The notes under the pieces were generated by a model that was not told the origin of the DNA, searched no databases, and saw only the letters and a list, made by a program, of their open reading frames with translations. Positions 1-8,005 of a DNA stretch of 64,000 nt are shown here, in pieces; within the stretch, counting starts at the first letter, position 1, and each line of letters begins with the position of its first letter. The translations under genes and the position numbers were made by a program. The stretch comes from Thiosocius sp963808165 (GTDB taxonomy: Bacteria > Pseudomonadota > Gammaproteobacteria > Chromatiales > Chromatiaceae). The stretch spans positions 496,001-560,000 of the forward strand of contig CAWEET010000021.1 of the NCBI GenBank assembly GCA_963808165.1, written 5' to 3'.

Positions 1-248
1 ACGAGATCAACCGCGAACTCGACCTGAGTGATCCAGACAGGCCGGACGACCCGGCGGGCCGGTCCGCCGACGCCGCGGAAGGACAATCGGTGGCAGCCGG
101 AATCCCCGGTGTAGCGCAGGCTGTGCCTGCCGAGGGAGACGTCGGGCACAGCCCGACCTATGCGGACGGCGAGCCGGGCAACGAGCCGCGGCGTGCAACC
201 GAATCCGGATCCGACGCGCCGGCCGAACCGGTGCCCAGCCAGCGATGA
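1..248 (+). CDS. scpB: C-terminal end of a gene, probably segregation and condensation protein B
   Basis: The reading frame is open from the first base (codons start at base 3) and stops at 246-248, overlapping the rluB start codon in an ATGA arrangement. About 81 residues are visible. They begin EINRELDL and continue as a low-complexity tail rich in Asp, Ala, Pro and Glu, which is usual for the non-conserved C-terminus of ScpB. No catalytic or structural motif lies in this fragment. The assignment rests on position: scpB directly upstream of rluB is a conserved gammaproteobacterial order, and ScpB acts with ScpA and SMC in chromosome condensation. Bases 112-165 of the tail resemble a REP-like unit seen elsewhere in the window. 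Confidence 0.6.
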   Translation, partial: EINRELDLSDPDRPDDPAGRSADAAEGQSVAAGIPGVAQAVPAEGDVGHSPTYADGEPGNEPRRATESGSDAPAEPVPSQR

Positions 249-1090
249 AGCCCAAGCAAGCCACTGCAGAGCGTCTGCAGAAGCTCCTGGCCAACGCCGG
301 CCTCGGTTCGCGCCGACAATTGGAGGCGCTGATCAGCGAGGGCAGGGTGAAGGTCAACGGTAAGGTCGCGAAGCTGGGCGACCGGGCGAATGCCGATGAC
401 CGTATCGAGCTGGATGGTCGCCCGGTCGGCGGCCGGCGCCTGGCCAGCAATGAACGCTTTGCGATCATCTACAACAAGCCCGAGGGGCAAGTCGTCACGC
501 GCAACGATCCGGAGGGCCGCGATACGGTATTCGGTCATCTGCCGCGCCTGCCTGCCGGCCGCTGGGTCGCGGTGGGCCGGCTGGACGTGAACAGTGCCGG
601 GCTGCTGCTGTTCACCAGCGACGGTGAGTTGGCCAACCGCCTGATGCACCCGCGAAACCGGGTCGATCGTGAGTACGCGGTACGGGTCCACGGAGAGGTC
701 ACCGAAGAGATGGTCCAGCAACTGGTGAAGGGTGTCGAGCTGGAGGATGGGCCGGCTCGTTTCGAGGACGTGGTCGATGCCGGTGGCGAGGGTCGCAACC
801 ACTGGTTCCACCTGGTGATCATGGAGGGCCGCAAGCGTGAGGTGCGCCGCCTGTGGGAGGCGGTCGGTGCCACCGTGTCGCGTCTCAAGCGAGTGCGTTA
901 CGGTCCAATCATACTGGACAGCCGGGTCAAGGCAGGTCGCTGGCGCGAACTGGAACCGGAAGAGCGGCGCGCGCTGTTGCAGGTGGTCGGTCTGCCGGAC
1001 GATCGCCCCTGGGGCAGTCTGGCGCGCAAGCCGGCGAAAAACAGGCCGGCCCCTCCCGCCTCGCCCTGGAAGCCGCGGTCACGGCGCTGA
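245..1090 (+). CDS. rluB: 23S rRNA pseudouridine synthase of the RluB type
   Basis: A 281-residue RsuA/RluB-family pseudouridine synthase. These enzymes isomerise one uridine in 23S rRNA (U2605 in E. coli for RluB). Residues about 6-65 form the S4 RNA-binding domain (QKLLANAGLGSRRQ and EGRVKVNG). The catalytic motif GRLD places the nucleophilic aspartate at residue 114, followed by SAGLLLFTSDGELA. The C-terminal 30 residues are basic and Pro-rich, a common RluB tail. The ATG overlaps the upstream stop by four bases, so translation is probably coupled. RluB is preferred over RluE/RluF because of the scpB-like neighbour, the N-terminal S4 domain and the basic tail. Confidence 0.9.
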   Translation: MKPKQATAERLQKLLANAGLGSRRQLEALISEGRVKVNGKVAKLGDRANADDRIELDGRPVGGRRLASNERFAIIYNKPEGQVVTRNDPEGRDTVFGHLPRLPAGRWVAVGRLDVNSAGLLLFTSDGELANRLMHPRNRVDREYAVRVHGEVTEEMVQQLVKGVELEDGPARFEDVVDAGGEGRNHWFHLVIMEGRKREVRRLWEAVGATVSRLKRVRYGPIILDSRVKAGRWRELEPEERRALLQVVGLPDDRPWGSLARKPAKNRPAPPASPWKPRSRR

Positions 1091-1107
1091 ATTCCACGAC
1101 ACGCGGG

Positions 1108-1776
1108 GTGTCATCCGCACCGCCCCCGCCGGCAGCCCTGCGTGCGCTCCACCGCGCGTTGCGCAAGCGCTACGGGGTTCAGCCCTGGTGGCCGGCGGAG
1201 TCGGCCTTCGAGGTGATGGTGGGTGCGGTACTGACGCAGAACACCGCCTGGTCGAATGTCGAAAAGGCGATCGATCGCCTCAAGGCCGCCGGCCTGCTGT
1301 CGTTGCCGGCAGTGCTCGCATGCGACCACGAAACGCTGGCCGAGGCGATCCGACCTTCCGGTTACTTCAACATCAAGGCCCGGCGCCTGCGCAATCTCTG
1401 CCGGTACCTGGATCAACAGGGTGGACTCGATGCCTTTGGCCTCCTCGCTACCGCCGATCAGCGCGCCGGGCTGCTAGACGTGAACGGGGTTGGCCCCGAG
1501 ACCGCGGACGACATCCTGCTCTATGCGCTGCATCGGCCGGTGTTCGTGATCGATGCCTACACGCGACGTCTGCTGCACCGGCTCGGGCTGACGCAGGGCG
1601 ATGAAAGCTACGAGGAACTCCGCTCGGGATTCGAGCGGGCCTTGTCAGCTGATGTCCTGTTGTACCAGCAATACCACGCACTGATCGTCGTGCATGCCAA
1701 AGAGGTCTGTCGCAAGACGCCCGACTGCGGCCGCTGCGCGCTGTCGGTGCAGTGTCCGACCGGCCGGGGCGAGTGA
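1108..1776 (+). CDS. endonuclease III-related DNA glycosylase (HhH-GPD, Fe-S)
   Basis: A 222-residue HhH-GPD DNA glycosylase, read from the GTG at 1108 because upstream codons lie inside rluB. The helix-hairpin-helix is VNGVGPETADDIL (125-137), and the catalytic aspartate is D149 in VFVIDAYTRR. The lysine that gives E. coli Nth its beta-lyase activity is glutamate here (E131). Four C-terminal cysteines (201, 207, 210, 216) form an iron-sulfur loop with spacing 5-2-5 instead of the Nth 6-2-5. These traits match the endonuclease III-related group that includes Helicobacter MagIII, a 3-methyladenine glycosylase. It is therefore probably a monofunctional base-excision glycosylase; the substrate is not evident. 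It follows rluB by 17 bp and may be cotranscribed. Confidence 0.8.
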   Translation: MSSAPPPPAALRALHRALRKRYGVQPWWPAESAFEVMVGAVLTQNTAWSNVEKAIDRLKAAGLLSLPAVLACDHETLAEAIRPSGYFNIKARRLRNLCRYLDQQGGLDAFGLLATADQRAGLLDVNGVGPETADDILLYALHRPVFVIDAYTRRLLHRLGLTQGDESYEELRSGFERALSADVLLYQQYHALIVVHAKEVCRKTPDCGRCALSVQCPTGRGE

Positions 1777-1822
1777 TTGCGATGTGACCGGTATGCCCCG
1801 GGCACCGGTCAGGATTTGGCTG

Positions 1823-2734
1823 TCAGGCGAGTCGGCTGCGGTCGCGACCGGCGTTTTTTGCGATATACAGTGCCTTGTCGGCGCGGCTGAAAAAGGTCTC
1901 GGCGTCTTCCTGTTCGTCGAGGCGCGCGACGCCGACACTGATGGTGATCAGGATCTCCGTGCCGCGAACCGACTGCAGTGCCGCGACATTCTTGCGAATG
2001 CGTTCGGCCAGCAGCATGGCCCCCTGTTCGCGGGTGTGGCTGGCCAGCACGACGAACTCCTCGCCGCCGAAGCGGAACAGCAGGTCGCTGCGGCGGATGG
2101 TGTTGGCGATACTCTGCGAGACCGCAACCAACACGTCGTCGCCGAACGCATGCCCGTGCCGGTCGTTGAATGCCTTAAAGTGGTCGATGTCGATCACCAG
2201 CATCGACAGGGGCAGATTCTGGCGCCGCGCCAGGTCCACCTCGCGGAGCAGCGAATTGCTCAGTGCCAGCCGATTCTGTACACCGGTCAGTGGATCGCGC
2301 GAGGCCATCTCCACGGCCTGGCGGTAGCTGAGCGCGTTGCGCAGCGGATAGACCAGGGCGCACAGCAGGTTTTCCAGCGAAGCGATCTCATTACGGGTGA
2401 AAGGGATCTCACGGCACACGCGCACGCTGCCCAGCGACTTGTCCTGCAATTTCAGGTCGTAGGTGGCGCGGTGTGAGGCCTCGCTCCCGTAGACTACGTT
2501 CTGTTCGCCATCCGGCAGCGTATAGATCAACCCATCGATCGACAGGTAACGCTGTATTTCCTTACCGAACAGATCGATCTGCGATTCGACCTCCAGCGTT
2601 GTCTGCAGGATGCTCGAAAGTTCGAGTACGCGCGGCCCGAGGTTTTCCGGTGCTGTCGGCACCACGGTGCCATGTGCCTGAAGCGGGTTGACCAAAGCGA
2701 GATTGCCTTTGTTGATTCGGCCGAGGGTTTCCAT
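1823..2734 (-). CDS. diguanylate cyclase (GGDEF domain protein)
   Basis: A 303-residue soluble protein that probably makes cyclic di-GMP. Residues about 35-140 form a sensor-like segment, possibly a degenerate GAF domain, with no membrane helix. The C-terminal GGDEF domain (about 145-303) has the signature GGEEF at 223-227 and the metal-binding stretch VIDIDHFKAFND. An RxxD product-inhibition site (R214 to D217) lies five residues before the signature, so feedback control is expected. There is no EAL domain. It stands alone, convergent with the glycosylase gene and divergent from the thioredoxin-like gene, and is separated from the latter by 284 bp that hold a strong hairpin. Confidence 0.88.
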   Translation of the reverse strand: METLGRINKGNLALVNPLQAHGTVVPTAPENLGPRVLELSSILQTTLEVESQIDLFGKEIQRYLSIDGLIYTLPDGEQNVVYGSEASHRATYDLKLQDKSLGSVRVCREIPFTRNEIASLENLLCALVYPLRNALSYRQAVEMASRDPLTGVQNRLALSNSLLREVDLARRQNLPLSMLVIDIDHFKAFNDRHGHAFGDDVLVAVSQSIANTIRRSDLLFRFGGEEFVVLASHTREQGAMLLAERIRKNVAALQSVRGTEILITISVGVARLDEQEDAETFFSRADKALYIAKNAGRDRSRLA

Positions 2735-2878
2735 TTCTGCGTTCCGTTGACTGCGTTACAGTCTTGGCCAAGCGAAACCCGTGCCAGGTGAAGGTTCCTT
2801 TTTAAAAACAATAGCTTATTTTTACGGCCTGTGTCCCGTTGCCAGGGTGTCAGATCTCTGTCCCGACCTGTGATTCCC

Positions 2879-2902
2879 AAAACGCCGGAACTCCGGCGTT
2901 TT
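2879..2902. terminator. perfect hairpin resembling a bidirectional terminator
   Basis: An 11-bp perfect stem (AAAACGCCGGA with TCCGGCGTTTT) closes on a two-base loop, so either strand gives a GC-rich stem ending in TTTT. It lies between two divergently transcribed genes, where a terminator is not needed for either of them. It could act as a leader attenuator for the thioredoxin-like gene, as the end of a small RNA, or as a protein-binding palindrome. No short ORF precedes it convincingly. Confidence 0.5.
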
Positions 2903-3018
2903 GTGGGAGCCTCGTTCGTCGGCGGTTTTTCGACATACTGATTCCCGATTAAGATGTCGTGGTCTTATTTTCGGCCGGGTATGCGATGGCCGCGCAGAGA
3001 CCCAAACCGGAGGTCCCG

Positions 3019-4062
3019 ATGAAACGCATTGTCACCTGGGTTTTGCTATCGATGCTGGCCGCTGCGGTCGATGCGGCCATGCCGTCCGGTGGCGAAACCG
3101 CGCTGCAGGAGGGCATGGTCAATCCCGGCTACCATGACAAACCGGATTGGTTCAAACAATCCTTTCTCGACATCCGTGACGACCTTGCCGAGGCAGGGGC
3201 GGCCGGCAGACGGGTGCTGCTGTATTTCTATCAGGACGGCTGTCCCTATTGCGCCAAGTTGCTGAACGACAATTTCGGCAACCGGGCGATCGCCGGAAAG
3301 ACACGGCGATCGTTCGACGTGATCGCGATCAACATGTGGGGCGACCGCGCGGTGACCGGGCTGGACGGCGCGGAGACCAGCGAAAAGGCATTCGCCGCCG
3401 GTCTGCGCGTGCAGTACACGCCGACGCTGTTGTTCCTCGACGAGACGGGCGGGGTGGTGTTGCGCGTCAACGGTTACTTCGCCCCGCACAAGTTCGACAT
3501 CGCGCTGGATTATGTCGCGGGCCGACACGAGCAACAGGGTAGCTTCCGTGATTTCTATGCGGCACGCGCACCGGCGCCGGCCAGCGCAGCACTGAATGTC
3601 CTGGCCGGGGCCCTCCCGGAGCCACTGCGGCTTGCCGATCGCGGCGCCAGCGGTCGCCCATTGCTGGTGATGTTCGAGCAGGGCAACTGCAGGGAATGCG
3701 ACGAGCTGCACCGCGAGACGCTGTCGCGCCGCGAGGTCGCCTACGCCCTGACGAACCTCGACGTCGCCCAGGTCGACCTGTGGTCGAGCGACCGACTGCA
3801 GACGCCCGAAGGGCGCGAGATGACTGTGCGCGACTGGATCGCAGAACTTGGCATCCAGCACGCCCCGAGTCTGGTGTTTTTCGATGTGGACGGCAGCGAG
3901 GTGTTCCGCACCGAGGCCTATCTGCGATCGTTCCATGTCCACGGCGCGATCGATTATGTGGTGTCCGGTGCCTATCGCCGGCAACCATCCTTTCAGCGGT
4001 TCTTGCAGCACCGTACCGAACTGCTCGGCGAACGCGGTTTCACAGTCGACCTGATGGATTGA
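3019..4062 (+). CDS. exported double thioredoxin-fold protein (SoxW-like)
   Basis: A 347-residue protein with an N-terminal signal peptide (MKRIVTWVLLSMLAAAVDAA). The start at 3019 is chosen because GGAGG lies just before it and the signal sequence begins there; an upstream start at 2959 only adds an unconserved leader. Two thioredoxin-like halves are visible. The first has the redox motif CPYC (C75/C78) and a later cis-Pro context, YTPTLLFLDE. The second has CREC (C224/C227) and HAPSLVFFD. It is probably a periplasmic dithiol-disulfide protein of the SoxW/thioredoxin-like group. The partner is unknown, and no sox genes lie nearby. It is transcribed alone. Confidence 0.78.
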   Translation: MKRIVTWVLLSMLAAAVDAAMPSGGETALQEGMVNPGYHDKPDWFKQSFLDIRDDLAEAGAAGRRVLLYFYQDGCPYCAKLLNDNFGNRAIAGKTRRSFDVIAINMWGDRAVTGLDGAETSEKAFAAGLRVQYTPTLLFLDETGGVVLRVNGYFAPHKFDIALDYVAGRHEQQGSFRDFYAARAPAPASAALNVLAGALPEPLRLADRGASGRPLLVMFEQGNCRECDELHRETLSRREVAYALTNLDVAQVDLWSSDRLQTPEGREMTVRDWIAELGIQHAPSLVFFDVDGSEVFRTEAYLRSFHVHGAIDYVVSGAYRRQPSFQRFLQHRTELLGERGFTVDLMD

Positions 4063-4189
4063 CCACGAGAGCCTGCCGCCAAAGACGCCGAGGACCTTGC
4101 TTTCGCCTCGTGCGGCCTTTGCAATGCGTTCGCCGGTGGGGGCAAAATCGCGTCAGGCGACCAATCGGTCCCGCACAACGAGGATGGTG

Positions 4190-4561
4190 ATGAACCGACT
4201 GCTGCATTCGGTGTTGATCCCGACGACGGTGCTGCTGGTGCTGGCAGGCGGGCCGGCTGCTGCCGACTGCATGAAGGACTCGGGCGGTGAGGTGATCTGC
4301 GGAAAGGGCGAATGTCAGCGGGACCGCTACGGCAGGGTCCGCTGTTCCATGTTTCAGGATGGCGCTGCGGTTCGCGACAGGCACGGCGAGATCGTCTGCG
4401 GCCGGGGCGAATGCGTCACGACCTCCAGAGGCGAGGTATACTGTTCGACCGTCTGGCGCGGTGCGGCCGAGGTGGACAGGTATGGTGTCCCGCGCTGCGA
4501 GGATCGATGCGAGCTGGCCTCCCCCGACTACTGCCAGGCAACGCCAGCAGGGACCTTCTGA
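4190..4561 (+). CDS. small exported cysteine-rich repeat protein of unknown function
   Basis: A 123-residue protein that I do not recognise. The start at 4190 follows the Shine-Dalgarno-like ACGAGG and begins a signal peptide ending near AGGPAAADC. The mature part has two copies of a motif of about 20 residues, GEVICGKGECQRDRYGRVRC and GEIVCGRGECVTTSRGEVYC, separated by a similar linker (MFQDGAAVRDRH, TVWRGAAEVDRY). It ends in a third, degenerate CEDRCELASPDYC. Eleven cysteines in under 100 residues suggest disulfide-bonded periplasmic or surface repeats. It lies between the thioredoxin-like gene and an outer-membrane protein gene, both on the same strand, so it could be a disulfide substrate; that is inference. 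Confidence 0.65.
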   Translation: MNRLLHSVLIPTTVLLVLAGGPAAADCMKDSGGEVICGKGECQRDRYGRVRCSMFQDGAAVRDRHGEIVCGRGECVTTSRGEVYCSTVWRGAAEVDRYGVPRCEDRCELASPDYCQATPAGTF

Positions 4562-4625
4562 TTCAACGGGATTCCTCTGATTGGACCTGCCCGACCGTGA
4601 TAACCACGATTTTCCCGGGCAAAAT

Positions 4626-4640
4626 CCGATAATATATCGG
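4626..4640. promoter_or_regulatory. 15-bp palindrome upstream of the outer-membrane protein gene
   Basis: CCGATA-ATA-TATCGG is a perfect inverted repeat in the AT-rich gap 60 bp before the GTG start of the next gene. It could be an operator or part of a promoter region. No clear -35/-10 pair can be fixed to it. Confidence 0.25.
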
Positions 4641-4699
4641 CATTTCGACACTATATCTTTTTTTCGCACCCACCAGGGTCCAACGAGAGGTGATGCAGC

Positions 4700-5482
4700 G
4701 TGTTCAAATCGGTTTTCTGTAGGGGCCTGGCGGCCGGGGTATGTGCACTGAGTCTTTCCATGGCGCAGGCGGCGACCGATGATTCGTCCAGTGACGAAAC
4801 CTGGCAGTTTAGTGGCGCGATCTACCTGTGGGGCGCCGCCCTTGGTGGCGAGACCAGGACCGGGGACGATATCGACATCTCGTTCAGCGACCTGCTGAAG
4901 AACCTCGACATGGCGTTCATGGGTATGCTGGACGCCCGCAAGGGAAAATGGTCCTTGTTGACCGACGTCATTTATCTGAACGTGTCGGATGACAAGAGCC
5001 GGAACACTACCGGCGATCTGATAGACCGGCCTGTGACCGCCAAGCTCGATGTCGGTCTCAAGGCGTGGATCGTCAGCGCGGCCGGCGGCTATGAGGTATA
5101 CGAAAACGACCGTACGCAGCTGGATGTGCTGGCCGGTGCTCGCTACCTGTACATGAAACCGGATCTCGAGTTCAGGATTTCCGAGGTCGGCCCGTTTGGC
5201 CCCTGGCGCGAGAGGGTTGCGGAGTCAGAAGATTTCATCGATGCCATCGTCGGCGTGCGCGGCAGGACGGAACTCAATGAAAAATGGTATGTGAATTATT
5301 ATGCCGATATCGGCACCGGTGAATCCGACCTGACCTGGCAGCTGCTGGCGGGATTCAACTACCGTTTCAGCAAGGTCGATGCCGCATTTGGCTACCGCTA
5401 TATCAAGTGGGAGTTCGATGATTCCGTCTTGGATAATCTGGATACCAGCGGTCCGTACGCTGGGGTCAGGTTCGATTTCTGA
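4700..5482 (+). CDS. outer-membrane beta-barrel protein of unknown function
   Basis: A 260-residue protein starting at GTG, preceded by AGAGGTGAT. It has a signal peptide (MFKSVFCRGLAAGVCALSLS) cleaved after AQA. The mature sequence alternates polar and hydrophobic residues in short strands (WQFSGAIYLWGAAL, KWSLLTDVIYLNV, LAGARYLYM, YVNYYADIG) and ends SGPYAGVRFDF. The terminal phenylalanine is the typical C-terminal signal for outer-membrane barrel insertion. It resembles uncharacterised OmpA-like or DUF481-like small barrels. It follows the Cys-rich gene by 138 bp and probably has its own promoter in that AT-rich gap. Confidence 0.75.
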   Translation: MFKSVFCRGLAAGVCALSLSMAQAATDDSSSDETWQFSGAIYLWGAALGGETRTGDDIDISFSDLLKNLDMAFMGMLDARKGKWSLLTDVIYLNVSDDKSRNTTGDLIDRPVTAKLDVGLKAWIVSAAGGYEVYENDRTQLDVLAGARYLYMKPDLEFRISEVGPFGPWRERVAESEDFIDAIVGVRGRTELNEKWYVNYYADIGTGESDLTWQLLAGFNYRFSKVDAAFGYRYIKWEFDDSVLDNLDTSGPYAGVRFDF

Positions 5483-5622
5483 CGCGACGGTATGAGCGCC
5501 CCGAATGTGCCGCTGGCGCGTTGCGAATCTTGGCAAGGACTTGCCATTGCCGGCACTTCACGCCTTGTCTTGGTCGATCGGGGGCGCTCTGAGATCCTGC
5601 GAAGTTCTGATTGTGAAACGCC

Positions 5623-6216
5623 CTAGCGCATCTGTGCGGCCACTGCGCCGGCTATCTCGCGGCCGAGCCGCATGACGGCAAGGCCCTGCGCGGCGACGAA
5701 GGCGCCATGATCGCTGCCCTCGGTGGCCACCCGGATCTGCGAGACCTTGCTGGTCAGGACAGTGTCGCCATCACCGCTCAGCACCGCCCATCGGGCGTTG
5801 AGTTGCACATCCCCGCCCAGCCTGCCATCGAAGCGGAACACGTCGACAGCCGTCTGGTAATCGACTGGCTGGCGTCTGCGCGTTGGCAGCGCATAAATGC
5901 GATTGCTGTCCAACTCCAGACCCAGCGCGACGATCAGCACCCGGGTAAAGCCTGCCTTCAGGGGTTCCGCCCACTGATGCTGCTCGGACAGTTGCAGTTT
6001 GGTCGAGGCCTCGCGGCTGACGATCTGATTGCGGTCCAGATGCGGTGGCAGTTCTACCGGACCCACACCCACCGCGACGCCTCCCTCGAAGCCCGGGGGC
6101 TGCGAGGGGACGTCCGGTGCCAGCAGATAGAAATCGGGCGCCGGCGTCTTTGCGCAGCCGTTCGCGATCAGCGCAAGGCATGCAATGACAATCCAGTGGA
6201 TGGGCGCTATTTTCAT
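5623..6216 (-). CDS. ABC-type transport auxiliary lipoprotein (PqiC family)
   Basis: A 197-residue lipoprotein, last gene of the Mla/Pqi-like operon. The start at 6216 (MKIAPIHW) is chosen over 6237 because it directly begins the signal peptide, which ends in a lipobox-like ANGC. The sequence KTPAPDFYLLAPD after the cysteine and VGVGPVELPPHLDRNQIV are hallmarks of the PqiC/YmbA auxiliary lipoprotein family. Such proteins sit on the inner face of the outer membrane and work with an MCE protein to move lipids across the periplasm. The gene follows the MCE gene by 17 bp. Confidence 0.85.
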   Translation of the reverse strand: MKIAPIHWIVIACLALIANGCAKTPAPDFYLLAPDVPSQPPGFEGGVAVGVGPVELPPHLDRNQIVSREASTKLQLSEQHQWAEPLKAGFTRVLIVALGLELDSNRIYALPTRRRQPVDYQTAVDVFRFDGRLGGDVQLNARWAVLSGDGDTVLTSKVSQIRVATEGSDHGAFVAAQGLAVMRLGREIAGAVAAQMR

Positions 6217-6233
6217 GTCGGTCTCCTCGACGA

Positions 6234-7253
6234 TCACTTGCCTCTGATCAAGGCATCCGGGTTTTGCTGGAGATAGTCCGCCAGGATACGCAGCGAACGC
6301 GCGGCACCGGCGGCCTCTTTCAGCATCAGTTCCAGGTCATAGCGCGCCTGTGAGTCTCTTCCGAGCAGTTCGTCGAAAGAGCTCATCGCCTTGCCCGCCT
6401 CGTCGAGTGCATCACTCGCCGATTGGCTCATGCGCCCCGTCTGCCGGCCGAGAGTGCCCGCCAGGCGTTGGAGATCCGCGCTGGCCGACTCCAGACTGTC
6501 GGCCAGGCCCTCGACCCGGGTCGCGGTGGTGCGGGCGAGTTGCGCATAGTCGTCGAGCGTGCCGTCGAGTCGTTCGGTCAGCGATATGACCCTGGCGTCG
6601 ACGCCCGTAATGAGCCGCCTTGCCTCGATCAGCAACTCGTCGGTATTCGCCATGATTGTCTGGGTCTGTTCGCCCGACGCCAGCTTCTCTATGGCCTCCA
6701 GGGCGCCGGTTACGCTCTTGATCAGGCCGTTGATATCGATCTCTCTGAGCGTATTGGCGAAAAGGTCACGGTCGGCCTCGATGGTCGGGATCTCGACGAT
6801 GTCCTTGTCGAGGCCGACCCGATGGATCGGGGTGTCCGGCTGCAGGCTGAGAGCGATCATGTATTGTCCGGTCAACAGACTCACGCTCTCCAGCTTCGCG
6901 CGAAGTCCCATTCGCTCAACGAGCAGGCGGTAACCCTCGTCGATATCGTGCACCTCGCCGCCGACGATCTTGGTACTCTCCGGCCAGATCTCGTAGGTGA
7001 CCGGCACGACAAAATGGCCGTCCTCAGTGTGGTATTCGAGCGCGATGCCGGTTACCTTGCCAACCTGAACACCCTGGAATTCCACACGGGCACCGACACT
7101 CAAGCCGCTCACGGTACCGGGGAAATGCGACACCACCTTTTCCTTCGTCTGCAACAGCACGCCGCTGCTGAGCACCAGGATCGCGGTCACCAGCAGGGCC
7201 AGCGCGCCGAGCACGAAGCCCCCGATCATGACCGGATTCGCCTGTTTGCTCAT
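6234..7253 (-). CDS. MCE-domain protein of a phospholipid ABC transporter (MlaD family)
   Basis: A 339-residue membrane-anchored lipid-binding subunit. Residues 9-30 form one transmembrane helix (MIGGFVLGALALLVTAILVL). The MCE domain follows at about 38-120, with FPGTVSGLSVGARVEFQGVQVGKV as its core. The C-terminal half is a long helical region (about 160-330, with repeated Leu/Ala heptads) that probably forms a hexameric channel or needle, as in PqiB/LetB-like proteins but with one MCE unit. The start codon overlaps the ATPase stop by four bases, so translation is coupled. It probably bridges the inner-membrane ABC complex and the outer-membrane lipoprotein. Confidence 0.9.
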   Translation of the reverse strand: MSKQANPVMIGGFVLGALALLVTAILVLSSGVLLQTKEKVVSHFPGTVSGLSVGARVEFQGVQVGKVTGIALEYHTEDGHFVVPVTYEIWPESTKIVGGEVHDIDEGYRLLVERMGLRAKLESVSLLTGQYMIALSLQPDTPIHRVGLDKDIVEIPTIEADRDLFANTLREIDINGLIKSVTGALEAIEKLASGEQTQTIMANTDELLIEARRLITGVDARVISLTERLDGTLDDYAQLARTTATRVEGLADSLESASADLQRLAGTLGRQTGRMSQSASDALDEAGKAMSSFDELLGRDSQARYDLELMLKEAAGAARSLRILADYLQQNPDALIRGK

Positions 7254-8005
7254 GTCTCACCCCGCATCAGAAAGGTGCGCACCTTGTCGATCTCGCTGTG
7301 GTCGCGCAGTTTGCGCGGGTCGCCGGTGGTGAGCATGGTCTTGGTCTCCGGATCGAGAAAGACGGAATCGTCGGCAACGGTGAAGATGCTGGCCAGATCG
7401 TGGGTCACCATGACCATGGTCGTACCGAGGCTGTCGCGCAGTTCCAGGATAAGCTCATCGAGGAGCCGCCCACTGACCGGGTCGAGGCCGGCCGAGGGTT
7501 CGTCGAAGAACAGGATCTCGGGATCGAGCGCCATCGCCCGGGCGACCCCGACCCGCTTGCGCATTCCGCCGCTGATCTCCGAGGGATAGAAATCGTCGAA
7601 GCCGTTCAGGCCGACCAACGCCAGCTTGTAGGCGGCAATTTCCCGAATCTGCCGTGGGCTCAGCTCGGTGTATTGTTCCAGCGGCAGTTCCACGTTCTCG
7701 CGCAAAGTCATGGAACTCCACAGCGCGCCACTCTGGTACATGACGCCGAAATGGCGCATCCGCCGCGTGCGCCCATTTTCGGGCAGTTCCCAGAAGCTTA
7801 CGCCGTTGTAGAGAATGCGACCTGTTTTGGGTGCGAGCAGGCCGGCCAGGCTGCGCATCACGGTGCTCTTGCCGCAGCCGCTGCCGCCCATGATGATGAA
7901 TACGTCGCCGCGATTGATGCTGAAGCTGAGACCCTGCTGGACCACGAAGCTGCCGTAGGCGAGGGTGACGTCCAGCAGTTCGACATGTGGGTCGCCGCCG
8001 GCCAT
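7250..8005 (-). CDS. ATP-binding protein of a phospholipid ABC transporter (MlaF family)
   Basis: A 251-residue ABC ATPase. The Walker A is GGSGCGKST, the signature is SGGMRKRVGVARAMA and the Walker B is ILFFDEPSAGLDP. The MlaF-type signature has Met-Arg-Lys after SGG. The start ATG directly follows the stop of the permease gene with no spacing, and its stop overlaps the MCE start. It powers lipid movement by the permease in the inner membrane. MlaF is the nearest named relative, but the cluster lacks separate mlaB and mlaC genes. Confidence 0.9.
   Translation of the reverse strand: MAGGDPHVELLDVTLAYGSFVVQQGLSFSINRGDVFIIMGGSGCGKSTVMRSLAGLLAPKTGRILYNGVSFWELPENGRTRRMRHFGVMYQSGALWSSMTLRENVELPLEQYTELSPRQIREIAAYKLALVGLNGFDDFYPSEISGGMRKRVGVARAMALDPEILFFDEPSAGLDPVSGRLLDELILELRDSLGTTMVMVTHDLASIFTVADDSVFLDPETKTMLTTGDPRKLRDHSEIDKVRTFLMRGET

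Noticed and set aside
7..468. Long minus-strand frame at the start of the window
   Set aside because: It is antisense to scpB and rluB, Arg/Pro-rich, and has no domain features.
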